Positions 8,667 to 16,749 of a DNA stretch of 64,000 nt are shown here, piece after piece (within the stretch, counting starts at the first letter, position 1; each line of letters begins with the position of its first letter). Made by a program: the position numbers and the translations under genes. Source of the DNA: Alphaproteobacteria bacterium (GTDB lineage Bacteria > Pseudomonadota > Alphaproteobacteria > Micropepsales > Micropepsaceae); NCBI GenBank assembly GCA_025924715.1, contig JAICHV010000015.1:1-64000 (forward strand), read 5' to 3'. The notes beneath the pieces were generated by a model, which saw only the letters and a program-made list of their open reading frames with translations, did no database searches and had not been told where the DNA came from.

Positions 8667-9875
8667 TTAGCGGAAGAAGACCGAGCCGCTCGGGCTGTTC
8701 GAGCCGTGAATTTGCGAGTGGCAGTTCAAGCAGGCACGGTCGCCTTGGATGTAGAAGGATGTGCCACCGGCCAAGGCGGCATGGGAGACACCTTCGCCGC
8801 CCATGTCGTTGGTCGCCGCATGGCACCCAAGGCATAGGAATGGGGGCTTCTCTTTCAGCAGACGCTGATTGATTGAGCCATGCGGATTGTGGCAGTTGGT
8901 GCAGTCCTCGCGCACCGACTGATGTTCCCACAGGAACGGGCCGCGCTTGTCCGCATGGCAATTGTAACAGGTGTCGTTGACCCGAACCTCCTTGAGAAGC
9001 TTGGGACCAGGCGAGCCGTGCGGATTGTGGCAATCCGAGCAGACAACTTTGCCCTCGCGGATTGGATGATGCGAGAATTGCATCGACTGGGCGCGTTGCT
9101 CGGCGTGGCAGGTGAAGCAGACATTGGGCTGCGTCGCCTTGACCAGTATGGGATCCTTGGCAACGTGAATGGTGTGGCAACTGACGCAGGCAAGATTGCT
9201 GTTCTGGTGCTGGCTTCCGGCCCAGTCCATGCGCAGCCCGTTCTGGTGACAGCCGAGACAAGCCTGATTGCGCACCGCTACCGGCGAAGCATCCGGGCCA
9301 CGAAAAAGAACTGCAGGCAAAGCCGGTGAACCCTTCGCAAACCCCGCCGCGTGAGCATCACTGGGGCCATGGCAGGATTCACAACCCTGTTGCCCCATCG
9401 GCGAGTGCGCATCCCCTTTGGTTCCATGGGGCGTGCTGAAAATCTGGGTTACCGCCGCATCCTTGTGGCATGACAGGCAGGTGTTGGTGCCATTGACGCT
9501 GTAGAGCGTCGCACCGCCTTGTGTCGGCGGTGGTGCCGGCGCCGCAACGATTGTCGGCGCAGGTCCCTGTCCCGACGCAGCGGCAGCCACGATATATTCG
9601 ACCGCGGCCCTTATTTCGTCATCGGAAAGCGTGGAGCTTTTGCCCCCGCGCGCGGGCATGCCCCCTTTGCCATTGATCACGCTGGCGACAAGGACGCTTA
9701 TTCCTTGTTTGACCCGGGGCGCCCAAGCAGTGGTATCGCCAATCTTCGGCGAAATCCTGTCATGACACATCGCACAGCTTTTGCTGTAGATTGCGTGCCC
9801 GTCAGCAGCGGCCGCAGCATGGATTGCCAAGATCAGGAAGCTTGCAACAAAAACCACGAAAACTGAGGACTTCAT
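8667..9875 (-). CDS. 11-haem periplasmic cytochrome: monohaem domain fused to MtrA/DmsE-like decahaem domain
   Basis: This 402-residue protein has a signal peptide (to about residue 23) and eleven CxxCH motifs. The first (CAMCH) lies in a small class I cytochrome domain of about 85 residues with a likely methionine ligand in GGMPARGG. A proline/alanine linker follows, then ten motifs (CLSCH, CESCH, CLGCH, CVSCH, CFTCH, CSDCH, CYNCH, CTNCH, CLGCH, CLNCH) as in the MtrA/PioA/DmsE decahaem family. Such cytochromes sit inside an MtrB/PioB barrel and carry electrons across the outer membrane. The start has a GGGAGCG site. The direction of electron flow (metal reduction or oxidation) cannot be told. 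No extracellular MtrC/OmcA-type cytochrome or PioC is nearby. Confidence 0.92.
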   Translation of the reverse strand: MKSSVFVVFVASFLILAIHAAAAADGHAIYSKSCAMCHDRISPKIGDTTAWAPRVKQGISVLVASVINGKGGMPARGGKSSTLSDDEIRAAVEYIVAAAASGQGPAPTIVAAPAPPPTQGGATLYSVNGTNTCLSCHKDAAVTQIFSTPHGTKGDAHSPMGQQGCESCHGPSDAHAAGFAKGSPALPAVLFRGPDASPVAVRNQACLGCHQNGLRMDWAGSQHQNSNLACVSCHTIHVAKDPILVKATQPNVCFTCHAEQRAQSMQFSHHPIREGKVVCSDCHNPHGSPGPKLLKEVRVNDTCYNCHADKRGPFLWEHQSVREDCTNCHNPHGSINQRLLKEKPPFLCLGCHAATNDMGGEGVSHAALAGGTSFYIQGDRACLNCHSQIHGSNSPSGSVFFR

Positions 9876-10160
9876 TGAGCGCTCCCTATCAAATCGTCAC
9901 AATTATGCGCTCACCCCACCAGATTGCAGATAACCAGGACATGAGGAACTGATGATACCAGTTCGAAATCCTCTGCCGTTCTGAAGAGAAAGATGCATTG
10001 AAACGATGCAGTTGTTAACGACAAACGCACGACTTCCCGCGTGAGGACGCCACCGCGCGCAAAGGCACATTAGGCGTTCAACACTTCGAAAAACGGCATC
10101 CAAGATAATGGAGAGCCGCGCCACACGGGTCGACTGTTCAGTTCCTTCCCGGCAAAGGCG

Positions 10161-10550
10161 TTATTTGATGCCCCGGAGGGTGGCATAAACGTCTGATGCG
10201 AATTTCTTGGCCATGGCCTCATCCTTCGCGCCGATGCCGGATTCTGCCGTCACCACAACAGATTCCAATTTGGCTTTGGTCGCCGCATTGGTGGTATCCG
10301 GAATTGCGCCATTGCCGTCACCCGTGCAGGGATTTTCATTGCTCTTGTCAAAGCCCTTACCGCGGGGCCCGACCAAGCAGTTGACGGCGTGGTGCAAATG
10401 CATCCGGACAGCATCCAAATTTGTACCAGCGACCGCATAACCGGCATGATCCGTCGCCGTGGCGATCTCGCTGGCCGCATCGGCGATTGCAGGCGCAGAC
10501 AGCATGCCAAACGCGCCAAGTGTGGCAGCGATTACAAGTCTCTTATGCAT
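10161..10550 (-). CDS. small exported protein of unknown function, histidine/cysteine-containing
   Basis: The 129-residue protein has a clear signal peptide (MHKRLVIAATLGAFGML to IADA) and so should be periplasmic. The mature part holds a conserved-looking block, VRMHLHHAVNCLVGP, and a second cysteine in NPCTGDG; the clustered histidines and paired cysteines could bind metal or haem, but no CxxCH motif is present. I do not recognise a named family. The ATG at 10550 has a GGGAG site; the longer reading to 10580 does not. It is preceded by a perfect FNR box (10647-10660) and lies upstream of the 11-haem cytochrome on the same strand, so a role in the same low-oxygen electron chain is a reasonable guess. 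Confidence 0.7.
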   Translation of the reverse strand: MHKRLVIAATLGAFGMLSAPAIADAASEIATATDHAGYAVAGTNLDAVRMHLHHAVNCLVGPRGKGFDKSNENPCTGDGNGAIPDTTNAATKAKLESVVVTAESGIGAKDEAMAKKFASDVYATLRGIK

Positions 10551-10572
10551 GACGATCTCCCTCAAAAAAGAA

Positions 10573-10624
10573 GAACGCAAGGCTGGGTGCGTTCACAATT
10601 AGACCATAGCTCCCTCGCATCCCA
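10573..10624 (-). promoter_or_regulatory. transcribed leader with terminator-like hairpin ahead of 10161-10550
   Basis: On the minus strand a perfect 7-bp inverted repeat (GAACGCA, 8-nt loop, TGCGTTC; 10573-10594) is followed by TTCTTTTTT and then the ribosome-binding site of the next gene. A stem followed by a run of T resembles an intrinsic terminator placed in a leader, so it could work as an attenuator. A -10-like TATATT lies at 10624-10629. Confidence 0.4.
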
Positions 10625-10646
10625 ATATAACTCTAGTCCAACGGCA

Positions 10647-10660
10647 TTGATCTGGATCAA
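10647..10660. promoter_or_regulatory. FNR/FixK-type box (perfect)
   Basis: TTGAT-CTGG-ATCAA matches the FNR/FixK/Anr consensus at all ten specified positions. It lies 97 bp upstream of the start of 10161-10550 (minus) and 170 bp upstream of the membrane-protein gene at 10830 (plus). The -10-like TATATT at 10624-10629 on the minus strand puts the box at about the usual activating distance for the minus-strand gene. Confidence 0.75.
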
Positions 10661-10829
10661 TAGCGCAACGCCTGACCACCTCTGCGGATATTTGCCGCGC
10701 CTTGTGCCGGGGATTGTCCCTCGCATTGATCGCCGATGCCCGCCAGCAGACGAAACAACAAACCCATATCAGAAGCCGGGTTGATTCAACGCAATGTGGG
10801 GGCGTCTGAAGGCATAAAAGTATTGCAAA

Positions 10830-11450
10830 GTGGAAAATATGACATTGCCCGGTCGAGAAAGCCGACCGATTCCGAACTCTCTGAAGCAGGTTCGAGCGAT
10901 GATCAACGAATTTGGGGCTTGGGCGCCGCATCTGCCGATGAGTTGGCTTGTGGCCTTGGCGCACAGCCAATTGCATACATGGCTATACGGAATGAGGTTT
11001 TTGCACGGCGTTTTGCGCTTTGTTCACATCCTCAGCATGGGGGCCTTTTTTGGCGTTTTGGTCTTTGTGGAAGTGACACGGATTCAGCTTGTCCCCCGGG
11101 CCTCGATCCAACCCGTGCGGGGACCGTTATTCGCAGTGATGAACCGGGGGTTCGAGGTTGCCATTACTAGCGGCCTGCTGCTTTTTCTTTACGACCCGAT
11201 TGGCGTTGGTTCGCACGCGATGTTTCTTCCCAAGCTTATGCTCGTCGCGTTAGGCCTCATCCATGCGTTTTGGCTGCAGCGGCGCGCGATGTTTCGCAAA
11301 AGTGAACAGTGGCGCCGAATTGGCGCTGCGATAGCACTGGCGATCTGGATTCTGGTTCTTGGCTGCTCCACGTGGAACCACGAAGAGCTGATATTTAAGT
11401 TGGGCCAATACGGGAATCCGACAGAGCCGGTTAAGGGACCGATTCTTTAG
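10830..11450 (+). CDS. integral membrane protein, four helices, possibly DUF6644-like
   Basis: The 206-residue protein has four hydrophobic helices: VLRFVHILSMGAFFGVLVFV, FEVAITSGLLLFLYDP, FLPKLMLVALGLIHAFWL and IGAAIALAIWILVLGCSTW. Histidines occur in or beside helices (FVHILS, LIHAFW, WNHEE), as in small b-type cytochrome-like or DUF6644 membrane proteins; this resemblance is from memory of the pattern only. The frame opens with GTG at 10830; ATG codons at 10839 and further in are also possible, and none has a strong ribosome-binding site. It shares its upstream region and the FNR box with the divergent exported protein. Confidence 0.6.
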   Translation: MENMTLPGRESRPIPNSLKQVRAMINEFGAWAPHLPMSWLVALAHSQLHTWLYGMRFLHGVLRFVHILSMGAFFGVLVFVEVTRIQLVPRASIQPVRGPLFAVMNRGFEVAITSGLLLFLYDPIGVGSHAMFLPKLMLVALGLIHAFWLQRRAMFRKSEQWRRIGAAIALAIWILVLGCSTWNHEELIFKLGQYGNPTEPVKGPIL

Positions 11451-11588
11451 CGCGTCTGTGGCGCGGTTCTATATTCGGTCTGGGTCCCTCCGCAAATATC
11501 CCTTCATCAAAACCGCAAAACTAATGATTTAACATCGCGAATGTGTCGCGGTTGTCCATTTAGAGGCACAGCCGGTTATTCGAGTTTT

Positions 11589-13040
11589 TTAGAGCCGCAC
11601 GGCCTCCGCCAACCGCGCGATTCCTTGTTGCAATTGGATGGGCGTGAGCGTGGCGTAGCTGAACACCAGGGCCCGGTCGTGGAAGGGCGACCGCCCGGTC
11701 ACGGAAGAGTCGTACGCCACGCTTTCGACATGGATCCCTTGCATGGCCGCCACCTCGCTGACCGATTCGGCGGAAGGCAAATATTCGGGGAGAAGCCAGG
11801 TCAACTGAGTGCCGCTTTCCGTGCCCATCAGCCGCACCTCGCCGAAAAACGTTTTCAGCGCCTCGATCAGCGCATCGCGCCGTGCCATGCAGGTCTTGCG
11901 CAGCCGCCGCAAATGCTTCTCATAGCTGCCGTCGGACAGTATCTCGGCCGCCGCCACCTGCTCCATGAACGAGCAGCCGGCATTGGAGGCCAGCTTCATC
12001 GCCTGCGTCGATTCGACAAATTCGGGCGGAACGACCAGATAGCCGATATTGACGCAGACACCGAAGACATGGGCCAGCGAGCCCGTATAAAAGGTCAGTC
12101 CATAGGGGTCGATCGCGGCGATGGGTAGCGGCAGAATGCCCTGGTAGTGCGGCTCTATCCCGTTGTCATCCTCCAGAATATAGGCGCCGGCTTGGCGGGC
12201 CCAGGCAATCAACGCGCTTCGCCGGGTCTTCGGCATGATCGCACCGAGGGGATTTTGCCGCGTCGGCGACACGCAGACCAGGCTAGCCGGACCCGACGGC
12301 AGGCAATCGATCATCAAGCCATCGTGATCCACAGGTACATGGACAAGATGTGCCTCCCGCGCCCGGAAGAATCGAACCGCATCCCGGGCACCTCCCGCCT
12401 CCAGCACCACGCGATCGCCCTTACGCTGAAACAGATGGGCGACCAGATTGCGCACTTCGCCGGAGCCGGAAACGATGATGATCTGATCAGGCGCGGCCTG
12501 GATGCCCCTCGTCAACGCCAGATAATCCGCCAGATCGCGGCGCAAGGCCGCAATGCCGATCGCCGCTTCCGTTTGGCCGACATTGTCCCGCCAGCGCGCC
12601 AGCGCCTTGCGAACTTCCGCAAATCCGTCCCTGCTTGAGGTGAAGAGGGCACCTTCGTCGGCGGCAGGGCGAAAATCTATGTCGCCGGGCTCCGCGAAAA
12701 GACGCCGGGCCAAGGCAAGACTGACATGCGCCGGTCGCAGACCTGCTTGGCGCACAATATCGGCTCCAGCATTGCGCGCCCGAATTCGCCTGGGGCCGTC
12801 GGGCGGACTGGGGCTTACGAAGGTGCCGACCGCGGGACGCGTTTCCAAATAGCCCTCTGCGATCAGGCGCTCATAGGCGAGAAGCACGGTCGTTCGCGAC
12901 ACACCTGCCCTCTGGGCCAGGAAGCGCGTAGCGACAACGCGGGAATGGGGGGCCAATCGCCCCGAGATGATCAATTGCCTAAGCTGATCGAAAAGCTGGT
13001 CTTGCAGGGGCGTGGGACCGTTGCGGTCCAGCTGCAGCAT
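11589..13040 (-). CDS. MocR/GabR-type regulator with altered PLP site
   Basis: This transcription factor has an N-terminal GntR winged helix (PLQDQLFDQLRQLI, then LAQRAGVSRTTVLLAYERL) joined to a fold-type I aminotransferase domain. In active members a lysine in a GTFSK-like motif forms the Schiff base with pyridoxal phosphate. Here the motif reads GSLAH with histidine at about residue 324, the arginine-containing RIGY reads NIGY, and EDDYD reads EDDNG. PLP binding is therefore probably lost or changed. The start at 13040 fits the family; the frame stays open to 13133, where the Shine-Dalgarno is badly placed. It is divergent from ccmE-hemA, suggesting local control of haem synthesis. Confidence 0.85.
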   Translation of the reverse strand: MLQLDRNGPTPLQDQLFDQLRQLIISGRLAPHSRVVATRFLAQRAGVSRTTVLLAYERLIAEGYLETRPAVGTFVSPSPPDGPRRIRARNAGADIVRQAGLRPAHVSLALARRLFAEPGDIDFRPAADEGALFTSSRDGFAEVRKALARWRDNVGQTEAAIGIAALRRDLADYLALTRGIQAAPDQIIIVSGSGEVRNLVAHLFQRKGDRVVLEAGGARDAVRFFRAREAHLVHVPVDHDGLMIDCLPSGPASLVCVSPTRQNPLGAIMPKTRRSALIAWARQAGAYILEDDNGIEPHYQGILPLPIAAIDPYGLTFYTGSLAHVFGVCVNIGYLVVPPEFVESTQAMKLASNAGCSFMEQVAAAEILSDGSYEKHLRRLRKTCMARRDALIEALKTFFGEVRLMGTESGTQLTWLLPEYLPSAESVSEVAAMQGIHVESVAYDSSVTGRSPFHDRALVFSYATLTPIQLQQGIARLAEAVRL

Positions 13041-13174
13041 CAAATTGGGAGAGCCTTTCGAACGCCAAGCCTGGTGGCCGGCATGTTCGATGCAAAGTAG
13101 GTCCCGACCATGATCGTCCACGCGCTTTCCCATCCCTTCATCGCAAGCTATGTCAGGAAGCCACGCCGGAGGCT

Positions 13175-13188
13175 TTGATTTGGCTCAA
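13175..13188. promoter_or_regulatory. FNR/FixK-type box (one mismatch)
   Basis: TTGAT-TTGG-CTCAA matches nine of ten consensus positions. It lies in the region between the MocR-type regulator and ccmE-hemA, 81 bp upstream of the ccmE start, and could serve either direction. Confidence 0.5.
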
Positions 13189-13268
13189 GGCGCCGGCCGG
13201 CCGTTGCCAGCATCCTGGCGATGCTAAGGGCGAAGCCCCTTATGCGAGATCGAAGGGTGCAAGAGGCC

Positions 13269-13730
13269 ATGAACCGCAAACAGCGTCGCCGTGTGGCGTT
13301 CGTGGTCGCCGTGACGATGGCCAGCGCGACCGCTGTCGGCCTCAGTCTTACGGCGCTCAAGGACAATGTCCGCTATTTCTATAGCCCCAGCGACATTTCC
13401 GGCGCGCATGTGAGAACAGGCACCGCCATTCGTATCGGGGGCTTGGTGACGCCGGGAAGCATGCACCGCGGCGGCGGCACCATCGTGCAATTCGGAATTA
13501 CCGACGGCACCAAATCGATACCAGTCACCTATAGGGGCGTGCTACCCAGCCTGTTTCGCGAAGGACAAGGTGTTGTCGCGACGGGAGCGCTGGATTCGTC
13601 CGGCGACTTTCAGGCTTCCGAGGTTCTTGCCAAACACGATGAAAAATACATGCCACCCGAAGTTGTCGACGCGCTCAAACGCTCCGGTCATTGGAACGCA
13701 GCCAAGGACAGTGGGAAGAAAGTCCTTTGA
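13269..13730 (+). CDS. ccmE: haem chaperone CcmE
   Basis: CcmE carries haem covalently from CcmC to CcmF at the periplasmic face of the inner membrane. The 153-residue protein has an N-terminal membrane anchor ([19 protein letters not shown]), a beta-barrel domain, and the haem site [11 protein letters not shown] in which His-123 binds haem and Tyr-127 is the usual axial partner. The start at MNRKQRRRV is chosen for the anchor position and upstream GAAGGG; the frame extends to 13221. It lies 7 kb away from the other ccm genes, beside hemA, 59 bp upstream of it. Confidence 0.93.
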   Translation: MNRKQRRRVAFVVAVTMASATAVGLSLTALKDNVRYFYSPSDISGAHVRTGTAIRIGGLVTPGSMHRGGGTIVQFGITDGTKSIPVTYRGVLPSLFREGQGVVATGALDSSGDFQASEVLAKHDEKYMPPEVVDALKRSGHWNAAKDSGKKVL

Positions 13731-13789
13731 ATTGCCCGCGTCGGCGGCAGCAGGTTTTCCGCCGCCATGGGGATAAGTTGGAGGTAAGA

Positions 13790-15088
13790 ATGGAATTGCT
13801 GTCCTTGCGATCGGAACGCTTCCGGCCGGACTTCGAGCCGGTCATGCCCTACCCGGAGCCGGCGGAAAAATTCCCCTACCGCTCTCGCTTTCGCGCGGCT
13901 CTTGCCACGCTGCAAAGGGAAGGTCGTTACCGGGTATTCGCCGATATCATCCGTCAACGTGGCTCTTTTCCCGCCGCCACGCTGCGGACCGGTGCCGGCA
14001 CCACGCCGATCACCGTGTGGTGCAGCAACGATTATCTGAACATGGGCCAGCATCCCAAAGTCTTGGCCGCAATGAAGGAAGCCATCGAGACCGTAGGGGC
14101 CGGATCGGGGGGCACCCGCAACATCTCCGGCACGACGCATTATCACGTCGAACTTGAGCGCGAACTGGCCGATCTGCACGGCAAGGCGGGCGCGCTGCTG
14201 TTCACCTCCGGCTATGTTTCCAATGACGCCACATTGTCCACCCTGGCGAAAATCCTGCCCGGGCTGATCATCTTCTCCGACGCGCTGAATCACGCATCGA
14301 TGATCGACGGCATTCGCCATGGGCAAGCCACAAAACATATCTATCACCATAATGATATGGCGCATCTGGAAGAGCTTCTGGCCATGGCAGACCCGGCTGC
14401 GCCGAAGCTGATCGCCTTTGAGGGCGTCTATTCCATGGAGGGCAATTTTTCCGACACCAGGGCAATCTGCGACCTGGCAGAAAAATACGGCGCCATGACC
14501 TATATCGACGAGGTCCACGCCGTCGGCCTTTATGGGCCGCGGGGCGGCGGCGTCGCGGAGCGCGACGGCACGATGCATCGCATCGACATTATCGAAGGCA
14601 CTTTGGCCAAGGCCTTCGGCGTCATGGGCGGTTACATTGCTGCCAGCGCGGAAATCATCGACTGCATCCGCTCCTTTGCCCCCGGATTCATCTTTACCAC
14701 CTCCCTAGCGCCCGTTCTAGCCGCGGGCGCCTTGGCATCCATTCGCCATCTCAAGAACAGCAGCGTGGAGCGCCGGATGATAACCGAACATGCTTCGTGC
14801 CTGAAGGCCATGATGAAACTGGCCGGCCTGCCGGTCATGGCAAGCCCCAGCCACATCGTGCCGCTGTTTGTCGGCGACGCAGCGCTGTGCAAATCGGTAT
14901 CGGATGCGCTGCTGCGTGATCACCGCATCTATGCCCAACCGATCAATTATCCCACCGTGCCGCGCGGCGGCGAGCGGTTGCGTTTCACCCCCAGCCCGGC
15001 ACACAGCCAAGCGATGATGGAAAAGCTCATCGAAGCTCTTGCCATGATCTGGGATTCCCACAGCTTGCCGCGCTGCATCCCCTCCTGA
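13790..15088 (+). CDS. hemA: 5-aminolevulinate synthase
   Basis: The enzyme condenses glycine and succinyl-CoA to 5-aminolevulinate, the first step of haem synthesis in alphaproteobacteria. The 432-residue protein shows the fold-type I PLP pattern: glycine loop [29 protein letters not shown] with the PLP-ring aspartate, and [13 protein letters not shown] with the Schiff-base lysine at about residue 274. The start has a GGAGG site 5-6 bases upstream. It follows ccmE and precedes an FNR box. Its neighbours (ccmE, hemN, cytochromes) point to haem demand for respiration. Confidence 0.95.
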   Translation: MELLSLRSERFRPDFEPVMPYPEPAEKFPYRSRFRAALATLQREGRYRVFADIIRQRGSFPAATLRTGAGTTPITVWCSNDYLNMGQHPKVLAAMKEAIETVGAGSGGTRNISGTTHYHVELERELADLHGKAGALLFTSGYVSNDATLSTLAKILPGLIIFSDALNHASMIDGIRHGQATKHIYHHNDMAHLEELLAMADPAAPKLIAFEGVYSMEGNFSDTRAICDLAEKYGAMTYIDEVHAVGLYGPRGGGVAERDGTMHRIDIIEGTLAKAFGVMGGYIAASAEIIDCIRSFAPGFIFTTSLAPVLAAGALASIRHLKNSSVERRMITEHASCLKAMMKLAGLPVMASPSHIVPLFVGDAALCKSVSDALLRDHRIYAQPINYPTVPRGGERLRFTPSPAHSQAMMEKLIEALAMIWDSHSLPRCIPS

Positions 15089-15098
15089 GCGCGCAAAA

Positions 15099-15112
15099 TT
15101 GATGCAGATCAA
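15099..15112. promoter_or_regulatory. FNR/FixK-type box (perfect)
   Basis: TTGAT-GCAG-ATCAA, a full match, 11 bp after the hemA stop and 96 bp before the start of the DUF6455-like gene, which it probably controls. Confidence 0.72.
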
Positions 15113-15207
15113 AGACGGCCGGCTCTGCCGGTGCTCTGATGCGGACCGGTTCGTTGTGAGCCCCGCGCAAAAGGGCAGCTCGTCCGAGGAAATGACTGGA
15201 GGGCGCC

Positions 15208-15615
15208 GTGATTTGGTTCCCGAACCTGGATTTTGTGCTCTCGACCTGGGCCAAACGGCGCCGAGAGAGGGCTGACACCAACCTGTTGGAAGACTTGTCG
15301 GTTATGCCGAGCGCGGCGCTGCGCGCGGATCAAATCGATCGCCTGAGCGTGGCTGATGTGGAGGCTTCGGATGAATTCGACGCGATGTTGGCCCATCTCG
15401 AGCTGGATACGAAATCTGCGCCATTATCGCCCGCGACTAGGGTGGATCTGTTTCTCCACTGCCTCGAATGCGACAACCGCAGGGCGTGCAAGTCTTGGTT
15501 GACGTGCTCTCATGACCGTTTCGGCTATCGGAGATTCTGCCCCAACGCGGCGCTGTTTGAGCGCCTCCTATGCATTCGCAAATGGCAAACTGCGGTTTCG
15601 GCCGCCCTACTCTAA
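15208..15615 (+). CDS. DUF6455-like cysteine-rich protein
   Basis: The 135-residue soluble protein carries a cysteine-rich C-terminal half: LHCLECDNRRACKSW (C-x2-C-x5-C) and later CSHDRFGYRRFCPNAALFERL. This pattern is what I recall for DUF6455, small proteins found with denitrification or cytochrome genes; the function is not known to me. Five cysteines with nearby arginine and histidine suggest a metal, Fe-S or haem site. There is no signal peptide. A perfect FNR box lies upstream, tying it to the low-oxygen gene set. Confidence 0.7.
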   Translation: MIWFPNLDFVLSTWAKRRRERADTNLLEDLSVMPSAALRADQIDRLSVADVEASDEFDAMLAHLELDTKSAPLSPATRVDLFLHCLECDNRRACKSWLTCSHDRFGYRRFCPNAALFERLLCIRKWQTAVSAALL

Positions 15616-15649
15616 TGACTTTTGCAACGCAATCTTCGTCACAGCAAGG

Positions 15650-16324
15650 TCATTTTTCAACCAGGAGGATAGCGAATCCGTCATGACCTCGGCGGCCCAC
15701 GGTCTGGAGGATCGTGCCGCTTACGCCCGGCGATTGGGCAGCCATTTGGCTGAATCGGCGGACCCCCAAGACGCGCGGATCGGTGCTGGCGGGATCTGCT
15801 ATCGCTCCCCGGCGCACGATATTATCGGCGACAATCAAGGCATTGGCCGCGCACAGTTTCAAAACAAAAGGAAGGTAGGTGGGATAACCGGGCTTATCTG
15901 CGTCTATAAATACCATGTCAAAGGGGCCGGCACCCTCGTCAACCATTTTGGCGAGCGTGTGATGTGCGTCTCCCACCTGGACTTCAACCTTGTCGCTCAA
16001 GCCCGCCAGCTCGATATTGCGGCGCGCTACCCCTGCATAATGGGAGTCGAATTCGAGGGAAATCAGCTTTCCCTTTTCCGGCAACGCCCTGGCCAGCCAT
16101 ATCGTGCTGTAGCCTCCCAGCGTCCCTATCTCCAGAATCGAGCGCGCACTCCGGATTCGTGCCAGCAACTGGAGAAACCGGCCATGATTTGGAGAAACCT
16201 GAATCTGCGGCAGGCCTTCGCGGTCGCAGCGGTCTAAGATTTCTTGCAACACCGCATCGGGGGGCACAAATAGGTCATTCGCATAGCTGTCCACCGCGGC
16301 CCAGTTCATTTCCAAGGACTGCAT
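15650..16324 (-). CDS. SAM-dependent O-methyltransferase (catechol O-methyltransferase family)
   Basis: The 224-residue class I methyltransferase has the SAM site ILEIGTLGGYSTIWLARALP, the acidic end of strand 2 (LISLEFD), and the metal-binding part DMVFIDADKPGYPTYL followed by IVADNIVRRG, as in bacterial OMT family 3 enzymes that methylate catechols using Mg2+. The start at 16324 has an AGGGAGAG site; the frame runs to 16384 without support. It is convergent with the DUF6455-like gene. The substrate cannot be told from the sequence. Confidence 0.85.
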   Translation of the reverse strand: MQSLEMNWAAVDSYANDLFVPPDAVLQEILDRCDREGLPQIQVSPNHGRFLQLLARIRSARSILEIGTLGGYSTIWLARALPEKGKLISLEFDSHYAGVARRNIELAGLSDKVEVQVGDAHHTLAKMVDEGAGPFDMVFIDADKPGYPTYLPFVLKLCAANALIVADNIVRRGAIADPASTDPRVLGVRRFSQMAAQSPGVSGTILQTVGRRGHDGFAILLVEK

Positions 16325-16361
16325 AGATCTCTCCCTGCGCGGCTCTGTTTCCACTCCCACT

Positions 16362-16541
16362 TTAGAAAGGCCGCCTTCCGGCATGCCACGTCAGGCTGGG
16401 AGGGCCTTTGCTTGCGTCCGAGGCAGACTTTTCGCGCCGCCTGCGATTTTCAGCGTCAAAACATCGAACAATACCATACAGCCCGATCGCCAAGCTAAAA
16501 GCGATTAGCGCGACGCCCATTGCCGTAAGCCAGATCGTCAT
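16362..16541 (-). CDS. small single-helix membrane protein (uncertain)
   Basis: A 59-codon frame begins with a clean hydrophobic helix (TIWLTAMGVALIAFSLAIGLYGIV) followed by a strongly basic tail. This composition is unlikely by chance and suggests a real small membrane protein, but there is no strong ribosome-binding site and no family I recognise. It lies upstream of the methyltransferase on the same strand, 37 bp apart, and divergent from hemN across an FNR box. Confidence 0.4.
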   Translation of the reverse strand: MTIWLTAMGVALIAFSLAIGLYGIVRCFDAENRRRREKSASDASKGPPSLTWHAGRRPF

Positions 16542-16612
16542 GTTCGGTCTTTCACGACACCCGAAACATTGCCTAAAACGGCATAAGATTGACAATTTTG
16601 AGATGGATTACC

Positions 16613-16626
16613 TTGATTTGGATCAA
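16613..16626. promoter_or_regulatory. FNR/FixK-type box (perfect)
   Basis: TTGAT-TTGG-ATCAA, a full match, 124 bp upstream of the hemN start and 72 bp upstream of the divergent small membrane protein. FNR control of hemN is well established in other proteobacteria. Confidence 0.8.
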
Positions 16627-16749
16627 GGACCGCCGGCCGCAATAATCATAAAATATCAGCTATGCCGGCGGGCACTGAAGCGACCTTCGGACTTCAGCAA
16701 GGGATCTTACCGCTTGCCCAGCGCCGGCCCAGGCTTGGGAGCCAGAAGC

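Noticed and set aside
9903-10124. 73-codon minus-strand frame between the 11-haem cytochrome and the small exported protein
   Set aside because: No ribosome-binding site or family likeness; the region is better treated as the cytochrome promoter region, although no FNR box was found there.
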